Shown: positions 35,300 through 43,667, counted from the stretch's first letter. The stretch is DNA of 52,470 bases from Flavobacteriales bacterium (GCA_947453715.1 CANGHX010000002.1:1-52470), one strand, 5' to 3'. Notes: generated by a model not told the origin, from the letters alone. Program-made: numbers and translations.

Positions 35300-36766
35300 A
35301 TGTCTCAAGCAAAAGAATTAAATAGAACCTTAGGATTATTAGACGCAACAAGTATCGTTGCAGGCTCTATGATTGGTTCGGGGATCTTTATTGTAACTGC
35401 TTCAATGGTTCGCGATATTGGATCTGCGGGTTGGCTTTTATTTCTTTGGCTACTTACTGGATTAATTACTGTTTTCGCTGCATTAAGTTATGGTGAATTA
35501 GCTGGTATGATGCCAAAAGCAGGTGGTCAGTATGTCTATATTCAACGAGCTTATGGAAGGATGATTTCATTTCTATATGGTTGGACGGTTTTTACGGTTA
35601 TTCAGACTGGAGTTATTGCTGCCGTTGCTGTTGCATTTGCTAAATATTCAGCAGTTTTTTTTACAGAGTTAAATTATATTGTGACAACTTTTAGTGGAAT
35701 TGAAATTACCTTGCAACAAGTATTAGCAGTTTTAAGCATTATCTTTTTAACTTATATTAATACAAGAGGTGTTCAAAATGGAAAAATAATTCAGTTGATT
35801 TTTACCTCTGCAAAATTGTTTGCTTTGTTTGCGCTTATTGTGCTAGGTTTGGCCTTTGCATTCAAAACGGATACTTTTTCTTCAAACATGACTGATATGT
35901 GGAATGCAGGTCAGACAAAGATTTTAAAAAATGGAGATTCAATTTTTGTTCCACTTTCAGGTTTCGCTTTATTAGGTGTTTTAGGCTCAACAATCATCAA
36001 TTCTTTGTTTTCATCTGATGCATGGAATAATGTGACATTTATCGCTGGTGAAATCAAAGATCCAAAGAAAAATATCCCGAGAAGTTTGTTTTTAGGAACA
36101 TTAATAGTAACGATAATTTACATTTTAGCAAATCTAGCATACCTTTCACTTTTACCTATGAAAGGTGATGTTCATGGAACAACTGCGATTTCTCAAGGAA
36201 TCATGTTTGCGAATCAAGATCGAGTTGGAGCATCTGCTGCTTCAGTTATCTTTGGAAATATTGGGGTAAGTATCATGGCCTTATTGATCATGATTTCAAC
36301 TTTTGGATGCAATAATGGACTGATACTTTCAGGATCAAGATTATTTTACGCCATGTCTAAAGATGGATTATTTTTCAAAAAAGCAAATTCGTTAAATAAG
36401 AATAACGTTCCTTCCACAGCTTTATGGTTTCAGTGTTTATGGGCTTGCTTGTTGTGTTTTTCAGGTCAATACGGAGACCTTATTAAGTATTCTACTTTTG
36501 CTTCGTTGTTATTTTACATACTTACAATTGCTGGTATTTTCGTTTTGAGAAAGAAAGAGCCAGATTTAGAAAGACCTTACAAAGCTTTTGGTTATCCATA
36601 TATACCAGCATTATACATTATTCTTACTTTTTCAATTTGTGTCGATTTACTTATTTATGATACAAAAAGCGTTGGAATGGGATTGTTGATTGTATTAATA
36701 GGGATTCCAATTTATTATTTAACGAATAAAAAGTCGGATAATGATCTGATTGAAATTGATGAATAA
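35300..36766 (+). CDS. APC-family amino acid permease, LAT-like
   Basis: A 488-aa transporter. The start is ATG 35300 (MSQAKELNRTLGLLDATSIV); an open frame from 35246 would begin inside the terminator stem and add 18 unlikely residues. GSMIGSGIFIVTASMVRDIGSAG is the helix-1 signature and SSDAWNNVTFIAGEIKDPKKNIPRS the helix-6 loop of the L-type amino acid transporter branch. About 12 helices can be traced. It differs clearly from its neighbour, so the pair is not a recent duplication. Substrate unknown. Its stop overlaps the next start (TAATG). Confidence 0.87.
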   Translation: MSQAKELNRTLGLLDATSIVAGSMIGSGIFIVTASMVRDIGSAGWLLFLWLLTGLITVFAALSYGELAGMMPKAGGQYVYIQRAYGRMISFLYGWTVFTVIQTGVIAAVAVAFAKYSAVFFTELNYIVTTFSGIEITLQQVLAVLSIIFLTYINTRGVQNGKIIQLIFTSAKLFALFALIVLGLAFAFKTDTFSSNMTDMWNAGQTKILKNGDSIFVPLSGFALLGVLGSTIINSLFSSDAWNNVTFIAGEIKDPKKNIPRSLFLGTLIVTIIYILANLAYLSLLPMKGDVHGTTAISQGIMFANQDRVGASAASVIFGNIGVSIMALLIMISTFGCNNGLILSGSRLFYAMSKDGLFFKKANSLNKNNVPSTALWFQCLWACLLCFSGQYGDLIKYSTFASLLFYILTIAGIFVLRKKEPDLERPYKAFGYPYIPALYIILTFSICVDLLIYDTKSVGMGLLIVLIGIPIYYLTNKKSDNDLIEIDE

Positions 36767-37641
36767 TGAAAAGAAGTTCTTTTTTCAACGTTTCTAGAAA
36801 TAATAAGAAAGGGATAATTTTACTTTCATTGATTACTTTAGTGATCATTTTTACGCCAAGAACACTAAGTTTATTGAATGATGATTCTGATTTTGATGCT
36901 GAATCCTTTCCAGTAGAAAATTGGAATACAAAGTCATTTGAAAGAAAAACTAAATTCACTTCGTATAAATCAAAAAAGTCATATAAGAGTAGATATAGTA
37001 TACCAACTCAAAAATTTGATCCAAATCAATACACTCAATCTGATTGGATGAAATTAGGTTTATCTATAAAACAAGCAAATGTAGTTTTGAAATTTACAAA
37101 AAGAGGAATTTACTCGAATGAAGATTTAAAAAAGATATTTGTTATTCCAGATGATTTATTTGAAATAATTAAAGATTCTACTTTTTACCCTGAGAAACTT
37201 CAGAAAGATTTTACAGCTAAATTCGAAAAAATAGAAGTGAAAAAAGAATTGCTTGAAATTAATTCAGCAACAGAAGAGCAATTAATGGAAATCAAAGGAA
37301 TTGGAAGTTTTTTCGCTAAACAAATCATTAAAAAGAGAGAAGAGTTAGGTGGATTTTACGACAAATCGCAATTAATGGAAGTTTGGAAAATGGATGAAGA
37401 GAAATTTGGAAACATTGAATCAAGTATTCATGTTGATTCTAAATTAATTAAAAAAATATCCATTAATGACGCATCAATTGAAGAATTGAAAAAGCATCCT
37501 TATATACGATGGAACATTGCAAATTCGATTGTAAAGATGCGTGAACAAAAAAATGGATTTCATTCAATTGAAGAATTAAAAGAATCTGTGATAATTACTG
37601 AAGAAAAGTTTCAAAAAATAAAACCTTATATATCTTTGTAG
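36766..37641 (+). CDS. Membrane-anchored helix-hairpin-helix (ComEA-like) protein
   Basis: A 291-aa protein. A basic N-terminus and one membrane helix (about residues 15-33, KGIILLSLITLVIIFTP) precede a low-complexity Lys/Ser/Tyr linker and tandem helix-hairpin-helix units: about 155-200 (LLEINSATEEQLMEIKGIG) and 225-290 (SINDASIEELKKHPYIRW). ComEA-like HhH domains bind DNA without sequence preference, outside the membrane during uptake in competent bacteria. Whether it has that role here is unknown; no com genes are adjacent. Confidence 0.82.
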   Translation: MKRSSFFNVSRNNKKGIILLSLITLVIIFTPRTLSLLNDDSDFDAESFPVENWNTKSFERKTKFTSYKSKKSYKSRYSIPTQKFDPNQYTQSDWMKLGLSIKQANVVLKFTKRGIYSNEDLKKIFVIPDDLFEIIKDSTFYPEKLQKDFTAKFEKIEVKKELLEINSATEEQLMEIKGIGSFFAKQIIKKREELGGFYDKSQLMEVWKMDEEKFGNIESSIHVDSKLIKKISINDASIEELKKHPYIRWNIANSIVKMREQKNGFHSIEELKESVIITEEKFQKIKPYISL

Positions 37642-37642
37642 A

Positions 37643-38173
37643 ATGAATATAGAAGATAAAATAAAAAATGTAATAAGAGATGTTCCTAATTTTCCGAAAG
37701 AAGGAATTATTTTCAAAGATATTACGCCAATAATGATGGATGCTCAATTGTCAAATGAAATTTTAGATCATTTGGTTGAGTTATACAAAAATGAATCAAT
37801 TGATGTCATTGCTGGAATTGAAAGTAGAGGATTTTTATTTGGATATCCTTTAGCAATGAGATTAGGCATTCCATTTATTTTGATTCGTAAAAAAGGGAAA
37901 TTACCTTACGAAAAAATCAGTCATAGTTATGATCTTGAATACGGGAGCGCAACTATCGAAATGCATACGGATGCTATTCAATCAGGACAAAGAGTTCTAA
38001 TCCATGATGATTTATTGGCTACAGGTGGTTCAGCAGAAGCGGCAGCATTTTTAGTCGAAAAAAGTGGAGGTAAAGTAGCTTCTTTCAATTTCTTAGTTTC
38101 ATTAGATTTTTTAAATGGAGCAGAAAAATTGAATCATTTTTCAGACAAAATTGTTAATTTAGTACACTATTAA
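37643..38173 (+). CDS. apt: Adenine phosphoribosyltransferase
   Basis: A 176-aa type I PRTase of normal length. FPKEGIIFKDITPIM and GIESRGFLFG are APT signatures; VLIHDDLLATGGSAEAA (about 118-134) is the PRPP-binding loop. It salvages adenine to AMP in the cytosol. It starts 1 nt after the HhH gene stop. Confidence 0.95.
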   Translation: MNIEDKIKNVIRDVPNFPKEGIIFKDITPIMMDAQLSNEILDHLVELYKNESIDVIAGIESRGFLFGYPLAMRLGIPFILIRKKGKLPYEKISHSYDLEYGSATIEMHTDAIQSGQRVLIHDDLLATGGSAEAAAFLVEKSGGKVASFNFLVSLDFLNGAEKLNHFSDKIVNLVHY

Positions 38174-38211
38174 TTAGAAAATAAAAATAAATACCCCAAA
38201 ATTTAAAGAAA

Positions 38212-39351
38212 ATGAACTTCGATCAAAACGAAAATCAAAAAATGATTGCGCAAATGGTGCGTGATTTTGCTGAAAAAGAAATCCGTCCACATTTTATGGA
38301 ATGGGATGAAACACAAGAATTTCCAGTACATGTTTTCAAAAAATTAGGAGAACTTGGTTTAATGGGGGTTTTTGTACCTGAAGAATATGGTGGTTCTGGT
38401 TTTGGATACCATGAATACATTACAGTAGTATCTGAAATCGCAAAAGTTTGTGGTTCCATTGGACTTTCTGTGGCTGCCCATAATTCATTATGTACAGGAC
38501 ATATTTATTACCATGCAAACGAGGCTCAAAAGAAAAAATATTTACCAAAATTAGCTACAGCAGAATGGATTGGGGCTTGGGGCTTAACTGAAACTGGAAC
38601 AGGATCAGATGCTGGTGGTATGAATACAACAGCTGTAAAAGATGGAGATTTCTGGGTTTTAAATGGAGCAAAAAACTTCATTACACATGGTAAATCAGGA
38701 GATGTAGCTGTAGTGATTGCTAGAACAGGTGAGAAAGGTGATTCAAGAGGTATGTCAGCTTTTATCGTTGAAAAAGGTACTCCAGGTTTTTCTGCTGGTA
38801 AGAAAGAAAATAAATTAGGGATGCGTGCTTCAGAAACATGTGAGTTAATTTTTGATAACTGTAGAATACCAGCTGAAAACTTAATTGGAATTGAAGGTGA
38901 AGGATTCATCCAAGCAATGAAAATTTTAGATGGAGGAAGAATTTCAATTGGAGCATTAGCACTTGGTATCGCTAAAGGTGCTTATGAAGCAGCATTAAAA
39001 TATGCGAAAGAAAGAGAACAATTCGGACAACCAATTGCAAATTTCCAAGCAATCAGTTTCAAATTAGCTGATATGAATACTAAAATTGAAGCTGCTGAAT
39101 TGTTATTACACCAATCTGCATTCTTGAAAAATGAAGGTAGAAAATTAACAAGAGAATCAGCTATTGCAAAATTATATGCTTCAGAAATAGCTTGTGAAGT
39201 AGCAAATGAAGCTGTTCAAATCTTTGGTGGTTATGGATATACTAAAGACTTTCCAGTAGAGAAATTCTATAGAGATGCTAAGCTTTGTACAATTGGAGAA
39301 GGTACTTCAGAAATACAAAAATTAGTTATTTCAAGAGAAATATTAAAATAA
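38212..39351 (+). CDS. Acyl-CoA dehydrogenase
   Basis: A 379-aa FAD enzyme of the short/branched-chain type. The FAD site reads [31 protein letters not shown] is the family signature, and Glu363 in IGEGTSEIQ is the position of the catalytic base in MCAD/SCAD. It oxidises an acyl-CoA to the trans-2-enoyl-CoA and passes electrons to ETF; chain length cannot be read with certainty. It has 38 nt of its own leader after apt. Confidence 0.92.
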   Translation: MNFDQNENQKMIAQMVRDFAEKEIRPHFMEWDETQEFPVHVFKKLGELGLMGVFVPEEYGGSGFGYHEYITVVSEIAKVCGSIGLSVAAHNSLCTGHIYYHANEAQKKKYLPKLATAEWIGAWGLTETGTGSDAGGMNTTAVKDGDFWVLNGAKNFITHGKSGDVAVVIARTGEKGDSRGMSAFIVEKGTPGFSAGKKENKLGMRASETCELIFDNCRIPAENLIGIEGEGFIQAMKILDGGRISIGALALGIAKGAYEAALKYAKEREQFGQPIANFQAISFKLADMNTKIEAAELLLHQSAFLKNEGRKLTRESAIAKLYASEIACEVANEAVQIFGGYGYTKDFPVEKFYRDAKLCTIGEGTSEIQKLVISREILK

Positions 39352-39352
39352 G

Positions 39353-39383
39353 TTTGTTAGTAAATATTTTATTTATAAATTTG
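39353..39383 (+). promoter_or_regulatory. rpsU promoter, perfect Bacteroidota consensus
   Basis: TTTG (39353-39356), a 19-nt spacer and TAAATTTG (39376-39383) match TTTG-N19-TAnnTTTG exactly. Expected initiation near 39390 gives a short leader to ATG 39416. Confidence 0.8.
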
Positions 39384-39415
39384 CATTCCAATTTGAAAAT
39401 TAATTAAAAAGAGAT

Positions 39416-39607
39416 ATGTTAATAATCCCGGTAAAAGAAGGCGAAAACATCGAAAGAGCGCTTAAAAAATTTAAAAAGAAATTTGATAAAACAAAAGCGA
39501 TGAAACAATTGAGAAGTCGTAAAGAATTTACAAAACCTTCTGTAATTAACCGTCAAGGTAGAATTCGTGCTGCTTACCGCGAAAGAATGCAATCAATTGA
39601 AGCATAA
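39416..39607 (+). CDS. rpsU: 30S ribosomal protein bS21
   Basis: A 63-aa basic protein, MLIIPVKEGENIERALKKFK at the N-terminus, then KQLRSRKEFTKPS and RIRAAYRERM, all typical of bS21. In Bacteroidota bS21 helps hold the anti-Shine-Dalgarno end of 16S rRNA, which fits the lack of SD sequences here. It is preceded by a consensus promoter and followed by a hairpin that overlaps the xerC start. Confidence 0.95.
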   Translation: MLIIPVKEGENIERALKKFKKKFDKTKAMKQLRSRKEFTKPSVINRQGRIRAAYRERMQSIEA

Positions 39608-39632
39608 GGAAACATTTCTTATTAAAATACGT

Positions 39633-39663
39633 AAAGGAGTCATATTATGACTCCTTTTTTTTT
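39633..39663 (+). terminator. rpsU terminator hairpin overlapping the xerC start
   Basis: AAAGGAGTCATA (39633-39644) pairs with TATGACTCCTTT (39646-39657), followed by T to 39663. With a realistic loop of 5 the stem is about 10 bp. The xerC ATG at 39647 lies in the 3' arm. Confidence 0.8.
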
Positions 39664-40540
39664 GATTGATAATTTTATAAATTATTTGGAAACCGAAAAA
39701 CGGTTTTCCGATCATACGGTTATTGCCTATAAAAAGGATATCGAACAATTTTTGTCTTTTTCTGAAATAAAATCGGCTAAAGAAATTGAAGAGATTAAAT
39801 CATCATTGGTTCGGTCATGGATGGTTGATTTATACGACTTAAAGATTACAAAAAAGTCAATCAATCGAAAGTTATCATCCTTGCGTACTTTTTTTAAATG
39901 GTTAGTTAGAGAAGAATTAATCAGTTCTAATCCGATGAGTAAGCTTCAGGGGGTAAAATCTGAAAAGCGTCTACCTAGTTTTGCAAAGCCATCTGAAATG
40001 TCAATAGAGAAGCTAGATGATTTATTTAGTGATGACTTTGAAGGTGTTCGAAATAAATTGATGGTAGAAATGTTTTATCAGACTGGAATACGTTTAAGCG
40101 AATTGATTGATTTAAAAACGATAAATGTAAATTCGGAATCAATAAAAGTTTTAGGTAAAAGAAATAAAGAACGTATTATTCCTATTTCAAAAAAAATATT
40201 TTCGTTGATTTCGGAATACAAAACACTTAAAAACAAAACAGTTAGTGAAGATGATTATTTTTTTGTGTTAAAAAATGGTAAGAAATTGTATCCAAAGCTT
40301 GTTTATAGAATAATTAATATTTATCTTGGCTATGTAACGAATTTAGATAAGTGTAGTCCACATGTGTTACGCCACACCTTTGCAACACATATGTTAAACA
40401 ATGGCGCGGGGCTTGAAACATTGAAAGACTTATTAGGTCACGCTAATTTATCAGCTACACAGGTTTACACTCATAACTCGTTTACACAGTTAACAAATAT
40501 TTATTCACAAGCTCACCCTCGGGGGCATAAAAAAAAATAG
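39647..40540 (+). CDS. xerC: Tyrosine recombinase XerC
   Basis: A 297-aa site-specific recombinase. The N-terminal SAM-like DNA-binding domain (about 6-100, FINYLETEKRFSDHTVIAYKKD) and the catalytic domain have all active-site residues: Arg149 (TGIRLSEL), Lys171 (GKRNKER), His239 and Arg242 (HVLRHTFATH), His265 (LLGHANLS) and Tyr274 (VYTHNS). It resolves chromosome dimers at dif. ATG 39647 lies inside the rpsU terminator; TTG 39662, just after the T run, would give MIDNFINYLETEKRFS and is an attractive alternative start. Location between rpsU and hpf is usual in Bacteroidota. Confidence 0.92.
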   Translation: MTPFFLIDNFINYLETEKRFSDHTVIAYKKDIEQFLSFSEIKSAKEIEEIKSSLVRSWMVDLYDLKITKKSINRKLSSLRTFFKWLVREELISSNPMSKLQGVKSEKRLPSFAKPSEMSIEKLDDLFSDDFEGVRNKLMVEMFYQTGIRLSELIDLKTINVNSESIKVLGKRNKERIIPISKKIFSLISEYKTLKNKTVSEDDYFFVLKNGKKLYPKLVYRIINIYLGYVTNLDKCSPHVLRHTFATHMLNNGAGLETLKDLLGHANLSATQVYTHNSFTQLTNIYSQAHPRGHKKK

Positions 40541-40542
40541 TC

Positions 40543-40833
40543 ATGGATATCCAAGTGCATTCTGTACATTTTACAGCCGACAAAAAGTTAATTGAATTTA
40601 TAAACGAAAAAGTTGGGAAATTAGAATTATTTTACGACAACATTATTGCTAGTGAAGTGTTTTTGAGATTGGATAAAGATCAAGAAGGTGAAAATAAAGT
40701 TGCAGAGGTTAAAATTTTAATACCAGGCAAAGAGTTATTTGCTAAAAAACAATGTAAAAGTTTTGAAGAGGCAGCTGATTTAGCAGTTGAAGCTTTAAGA
40801 AAACAAGTAAATAAACACAAAGAGAAAAATTAA
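40543..40833 (+). CDS. hpf: Ribosome hibernation promoting factor, short form
   Basis: A 96-aa protein with the HPF/RaiA fold, including VHFTADKKLIEFINEKVGKLELFYDNI and a basic KKQCKSFEEAADLAVEALRKQVNKHKEK C-terminal helix. It binds the decoding region of idle 30S subunits. It lacks the C-terminal dimerisation domain of long HPF. It starts 2 nt after xerC and ends before a strong terminator. Confidence 0.92.
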   Translation: MDIQVHSVHFTADKKLIEFINEKVGKLELFYDNIIASEVFLRLDKDQEGENKVAEVKILIPGKELFAKKQCKSFEEAADLAVEALRKQVNKHKEKN

Positions 40834-40880
40834 TTTAAATTTTTTATTAACAATAAATTATTGATTTATAATATTTTATT

Positions 40881-40913
40881 AAAATGAGCGAGTCAAATCG
40901 CTCATTTTTTTTT
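40881..40913 (+). terminator. Strong intrinsic terminator after hpf
   Basis: AAAATGAGCGA (40881-40891) and TCGCTCATTTT (40898-40908) form an 11-bp stem with a 6-nt loop, then more T. Confidence 0.9.
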
Positions 40914-40933
40914 AAAAATATTTCCAAAAAGCA

Positions 40934-40963
40934 TTGTAGATTCAAAAATAGTACATACATTTG
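40934..40963 (+). promoter_or_regulatory. Promoter of the tRNA-tuf-rpoBC superoperon
   Basis: TTG (40934-40936), a 19-nt spacer and TACATTTG (40956-40963) fit the TTTG-N19-TAnnTTTG consensus. Initiation near 40970 leaves a leader of about 55 nt to the first tRNA. Confidence 0.75.
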
Positions 40964-41025
40964 CACACCCAATAAGGGAAACACTTTTACAAGTTCTTTA
41001 AAATACTGATAACATTAATATAAGC

Positions 41026-41099
41026 GCCGATGTAGCTCAGCTGGCTAGAGCAGCTGATTTGTAATCAGCAGGTCGGGGGTTCGAGTCCCTCCATCGGCT
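41026..41099 (+). tRNA. tRNA-Thr (anticodon TGT)
   Basis: Acceptor GCCGATG pairs with CATCGGC; D arm GTAGCTCAGCTGGCTAGAGC; anticodon stem GCTGA/TCAGC around loop TTTGTAA; T loop GGTTCGAGTCC. No CCA is encoded. First of a four-tRNA cluster. Confidence 0.95.
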
Positions 41100-41111
41100 C
41101 AATATACATGA

Positions 41112-41193
41112 GGGGGTGTCGCATAGTGGCTATTGCAGCAGACTGTAAATCTGTCACCGTGAGGTATCGTTGGTTCGAGTCCATCCACCCCCA
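41112..41193 (+). tRNA. tRNA-Tyr (anticodon GTA)
   Basis: Acceptor GGGGGTG pairs with CACCCCC; anticodon stem GCAGA/TCTGT around loop CTGTAAA; a long class II variable arm follows; T loop GGTTCGAGTCC. No CCA is encoded. Confidence 0.94.
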
Positions 41194-41217
41194 CATTATA
41201 TTAATGGAATTAAATAA

Positions 41218-41290
41218 GCGGGAGTAGCTCAGTTGGTAGAGCGTCAGCCTTCCAAGCTGAGGGTCGCGAGTTCGAATCTCGTCTCCCGCT
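41218..41290 (+). tRNA. tRNA-Gly (anticodon TCC)
   Basis: Acceptor GCGGGAG pairs with CTCCCGC; anticodon loop CTTCCAA between CAGC and GCTG; T arm CGAGTTCGAATCTCG. No CCA is encoded. Confidence 0.95.
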
Positions 41291-41315
41291 CTTATTATTT
41301 TAAAAGATTATGTAA

Positions 41316-41387
41316 GCCGGTGTAGCTCAGGGGTAGAGTGCTTCCTTGGTAAGGAAGAGGTCACGAGTTCAATTCTCGTCATTGGCT
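41316..41387 (+). tRNA. tRNA-Thr (anticodon GGT)
   Basis: Acceptor GCCGGTG pairs with CATTGGC through two G-U pairs; anticodon stem CTTCC/GGAAG around loop TTGGTAA; T arm ACGAGTTCAATTCTCGT. With the TGT isoacceptor it makes two Thr tRNAs in one cluster. Confidence 0.93.
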
Positions 41388-41409
41388 CTACAAAAAGAAT
41401 AAGTAGGGA

Positions 41410-41437
41410 TTTCATCCATTTAGGGTGGGATTTTTTA
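41410..41437 (+). terminator. Possible weak terminator/attenuator before tuf
   Basis: TTTCATCC and GGGTGGGA can form an 8-bp stem with several G-U pairs around ATTTA, followed by TTTTTTA. It could lower read-through from the tRNAs into tuf, or help end-processing of the tRNA-Thr precursor. Confidence 0.4.
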
Positions 41438-41479
41438 TATTCTAAAGATTGGTTTATTAACTAAGTAACAAATATAACA

Positions 41480-42667
41480 ATGGCTAAGGAAAATTATAAT
41501 CGTTCCAAACCGCACGTTAACATCGGTACAATTGGTCACGTTGACCACGGTAAAACAACTTTAACAGCGGCTATTTCAAGCGTACTAGCTTCTAAAGGAT
41601 TAGCTGCAGTTCGTGATTTCTCGTCAATTGATAATGCACCGGAAGAAAAAGAACGTGGTATTACAATTAACACTTCTCACGTTGAGTATGAAACTCTTGT
41701 ACGTCACTACGCACACGTTGACTGTCCAGGTCACGCAGATTACGTAAAAAACATGGTTACAGGAGCTGCTCAAATGGATGGAGCAATTTTAGTAGTTGCT
41801 GCTACAGATGGACCAATGCCACAAACTCGTGAGCACATCTTATTAGGACGTCAAGTTGGTGTTCCAAGATTAGTTGTATTCATGAACAAAGTGGATATGG
41901 TTGATGATGTTGAGTTGTTGGAATTAGTTGAAATGGAAGTTAGAGAATTGCTTTCTTTCTATAGCTATGATGGTGACAATACTCCAGTTATTCAAGGTTC
42001 TGCTTTAGGAGCTTTAAATAACGAACCAAAATGGGTTGAAACTGTTGAGGCATTAATGGATGCAGTTGATACTTATATCGAATTACCTCCACGTGAAGTT
42101 GATAAACCATTCTTGATGTCAGTTGAGGACGTGTTTACAATTACTGGTCGTGGAACTGTAGCTACAGGTCGTATTGAAGCAGGTGTTGTTAACACAGGTG
42201 ATCCAGTAGAGATCTTAGGTATGGGTGATGAGAAATTAACATCAACATGTACAGGGGTTGAGATGTTCCGTAAAATCTTAGATAGAGGTGAAGCAGGAGA
42301 TAACGTAGGTTTATTATTACGTGGTATCGAGAAATCTCAAATCAAAAGAGGTATGGTTATCTGTAAACCAGGTTCTACAAAACCTCATAAAGAATTCAAA
42401 GCTGAGATTTACGTATTGAAAAAAGAAGAAGGTGGACGTCACACTCCATTCCATAACAAATACCGTCCTCAGTTCTATTTCCGTACTACAGACGTTACAG
42501 GAGAGATCTTCTTAACAGACGGACGTGAAATGGTTATGCCAGGTGATAACGTTTCAATTACAGTTAAATTGATCGTACCGGTAGCAATGGACAAAGGTTT
42601 ACGTTTCGCTATCCGTGAGGGTGGTAGAACAGTAGGTGCTGGTCAGGTTACTGAAATTATCGAGTAA
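41480..42667 (+). CDS. tuf: Elongation factor Tu
   Basis: A 395-aa GTPase of normal length. GHVDHGKT (residues 19-26) is the P-loop, [14 protein letters not shown] switch I, DCPGHADY switch II and NKVD the G4 motif; domains 2 and 3 follow ([33 protein letters not shown]). It delivers aminoacyl-tRNA to the ribosome. It lies between the tRNA-Thr gene and a terminator hairpin with tRNA-Trp, the usual Bacteroidota order. Confidence 0.98.
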   Translation: MAKENYNRSKPHVNIGTIGHVDHGKTTLTAAISSVLASKGLAAVRDFSSIDNAPEEKERGITINTSHVEYETLVRHYAHVDCPGHADYVKNMVTGAAQMDGAILVVAATDGPMPQTREHILLGRQVGVPRLVVFMNKVDMVDDVELLELVEMEVRELLSFYSYDGDNTPVIQGSALGALNNEPKWVETVEALMDAVDTYIELPPREVDKPFLMSVEDVFTITGRGTVATGRIEAGVVNTGDPVEILGMGDEKLTSTCTGVEMFRKILDRGEAGDNVGLLLRGIEKSQIKRGMVICKPGSTKPHKEFKAEIYVLKKEEGGRHTPFHNKYRPQFYFRTTDVTGEIFLTDGREMVMPGDNVSITVKLIVPVAMDKGLRFAIREGGRTVGAGQVTEIIE

Positions 42668-42690
42668 TTTATTTGATAAAAATATAAATT

Positions 42691-42714
42691 AGGGGAGCTT
42701 GTCTCCCCTTTTTA
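42691..42714 (+). terminator. Intrinsic terminator between tuf and tRNA-Trp
   Basis: AGGGGAG (42691-42697) and CTCCCCT (42703-42709) form a GC-rich 7-bp stem with a 5-nt loop, then TTTTTA. It ends 1 nt before the tRNA-Trp acceptor stem, so read-through must occur for secE and later genes unless another promoter exists. Confidence 0.8.
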
Positions 42715-42715
42715 T

Positions 42716-42788
42716 GCGGGTGTAGCTCAGTTGGTAGAGTAGTGGTCTCCAAAACCATTGGTCGTGAGTTCGAATCTTACCGCCCGCG
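42716..42788 (+). tRNA. tRNA-Trp (anticodon CCA)
   Basis: Acceptor GCGGGTG pairs with CGCCCGC (one G-U); anticodon stem GTGGT/ACCAT around loop CTCCAAA; T arm GTGAGTTCGAATCTTAC. No 3' CCA is encoded. Confidence 0.94.
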
Positions 42789-42807
42789 CAATTAAAACAT
42801 AAAAGAC

Positions 42808-43029
42808 GTGTCAAAATTCAAAGAATACATTAACGAAACTGTGAACGAAATGGTTCATAATGTTACGTGGCCTACTTGGAAAGAACTTCAAAGTAATACT
42901 ATTATTGTAGTTGTTGCATCAATTATCATTTCTTTGTTCATTTTTGTGATGGATTTCGGTTTTGGTATTGTTGGAGATTCAGAATCTTCTTGGAGAGGTA
43001 TTTTAGGATTTATTTACCACATGTTTTAA
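42808..43029 (+). CDS. secE: Preprotein translocase subunit SecE
   Basis: A 73-aa protein from a GTG start. The conserved amphipathic stretch NEMVHNVTWPTWKELQSNT is followed by one transmembrane helix (about 32-51, IIVVVASIIISLFIFVMDF). SecE clamps SecY in the SecYEG channel. The gene order tRNA-Trp, secE, nusG is conserved in bacteria. Confidence 0.93.
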   Translation: MSKFKEYINETVNEMVHNVTWPTWKELQSNTIIVVVASIIISLFIFVMDFGFGIVGDSESSWRGILGFIYHMF

Positions 43030-43037
43030 CAAATATA

Positions 43038-43589
43038 ATGGGAGAGATAAAAAAACGTTGGTACGTTGTTAGAGCGGTTAGTGGAAAAGAAAAAAAGGTT
43101 AAAGAATATTTAGACCTTGAAATTTCGCGTTTAAAACTTGAGAACTTTGTTGATCAAGTTTTGATTCCTACAGAAAAAGTATTTCAAATCCGTAATGGTA
43201 AAAAAGTTAGTAAAGAAAAAGCTTATTTACCTGGTTATGTATTGATTGAAGCTGCTTTAGTAGGTGAAGTTACTCACGTTATCAAAAGTATTCCAAACGT
43301 TATTGGGTTTTTAGGTACTGAAAAAGGAGGAGATCCTGTACCGATGCGTTTGGCAGAAGTAAATAGAATTCTTGGGAAAGTTGATGAGTTATCTGAGACT
43401 GAAGAAGAAATGAAAATACCATTTGTTGTTGGAGAATCAGTTAAAGTAATTGATGGTCCATTTAACAATTTCAGCGGTGTAATTGATGAAATCAATGAAG
43501 ACAAGAAAAAACTGAAAGTAATGGTTAAAATTTTCGGCCGTAAAAACTTACTTGAGTTAAGTTACATGCAGGTCGAAAAGGAGATATAG
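43038..43589 (+). CDS. nusG: Transcription termination/antitermination protein NusG
   Basis: A 183-aa protein from ATG 43038 (MGEIKKRWYVVRAVSGKEKK); an open frame from 42990 would overlap secE and add 16 residues. The NGN domain (about 1-115, KKRWYVVRAVSGKEKKVKEY, YLPGYVLIEA, VIGFLG) precedes a KOW domain (about 130-183, GESVKVIDGPFNNFSGVIDE). It binds RNA polymerase and couples it with ribosomes or Rho. Confidence 0.96.
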   Translation: MGEIKKRWYVVRAVSGKEKKVKEYLDLEISRLKLENFVDQVLIPTEKVFQIRNGKKVSKEKAYLPGYVLIEAALVGEVTHVIKSIPNVIGFLGTEKGGDPVPMRLAEVNRILGKVDELSETEEEMKIPFVVGESVKVIDGPFNNFSGVIDEINEDKKKLKVMVKIFGRKNLLELSYMQVEKEI

Positions 43590-43667
43590 TATATTAACCG
43601 TAGGAGTGAGAATTTTGATTAAAGCTTCCCAAATGACTCATGTTAGACTACATAATTTTTAAATACA
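43590..43667 (+). promoter_or_regulatory. Candidate L1-binding leader before rplK
   Basis: The 78-nt spacer between nusG and rplK is the only long leader before rplK-rplA. GAGT (43604-43607) can pair with ACTC (43636-43639), enclosing a GTGAG element and a CTTCCCAAATGA element. These recall the asymmetric loops bound by L1 in 23S rRNA and in known L11-operon leaders. Autoregulation by L1 is known elsewhere; the match here is only suggestive. Confidence 0.35.

Noticed and set aside
33730-36766. The two APC permeases as a recent tandem duplication
   Set aside because: Their signature regions differ clearly (CAT-like versus LAT-like) and a terminator separates them.
38526-38909. Minus-strand open frame inside the acyl-CoA dehydrogenase gene
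   Set aside because: The plus-strand enzyme is full length with all motifs; the antisense frame has Pro/Ser-rich, non-protein-like composition.
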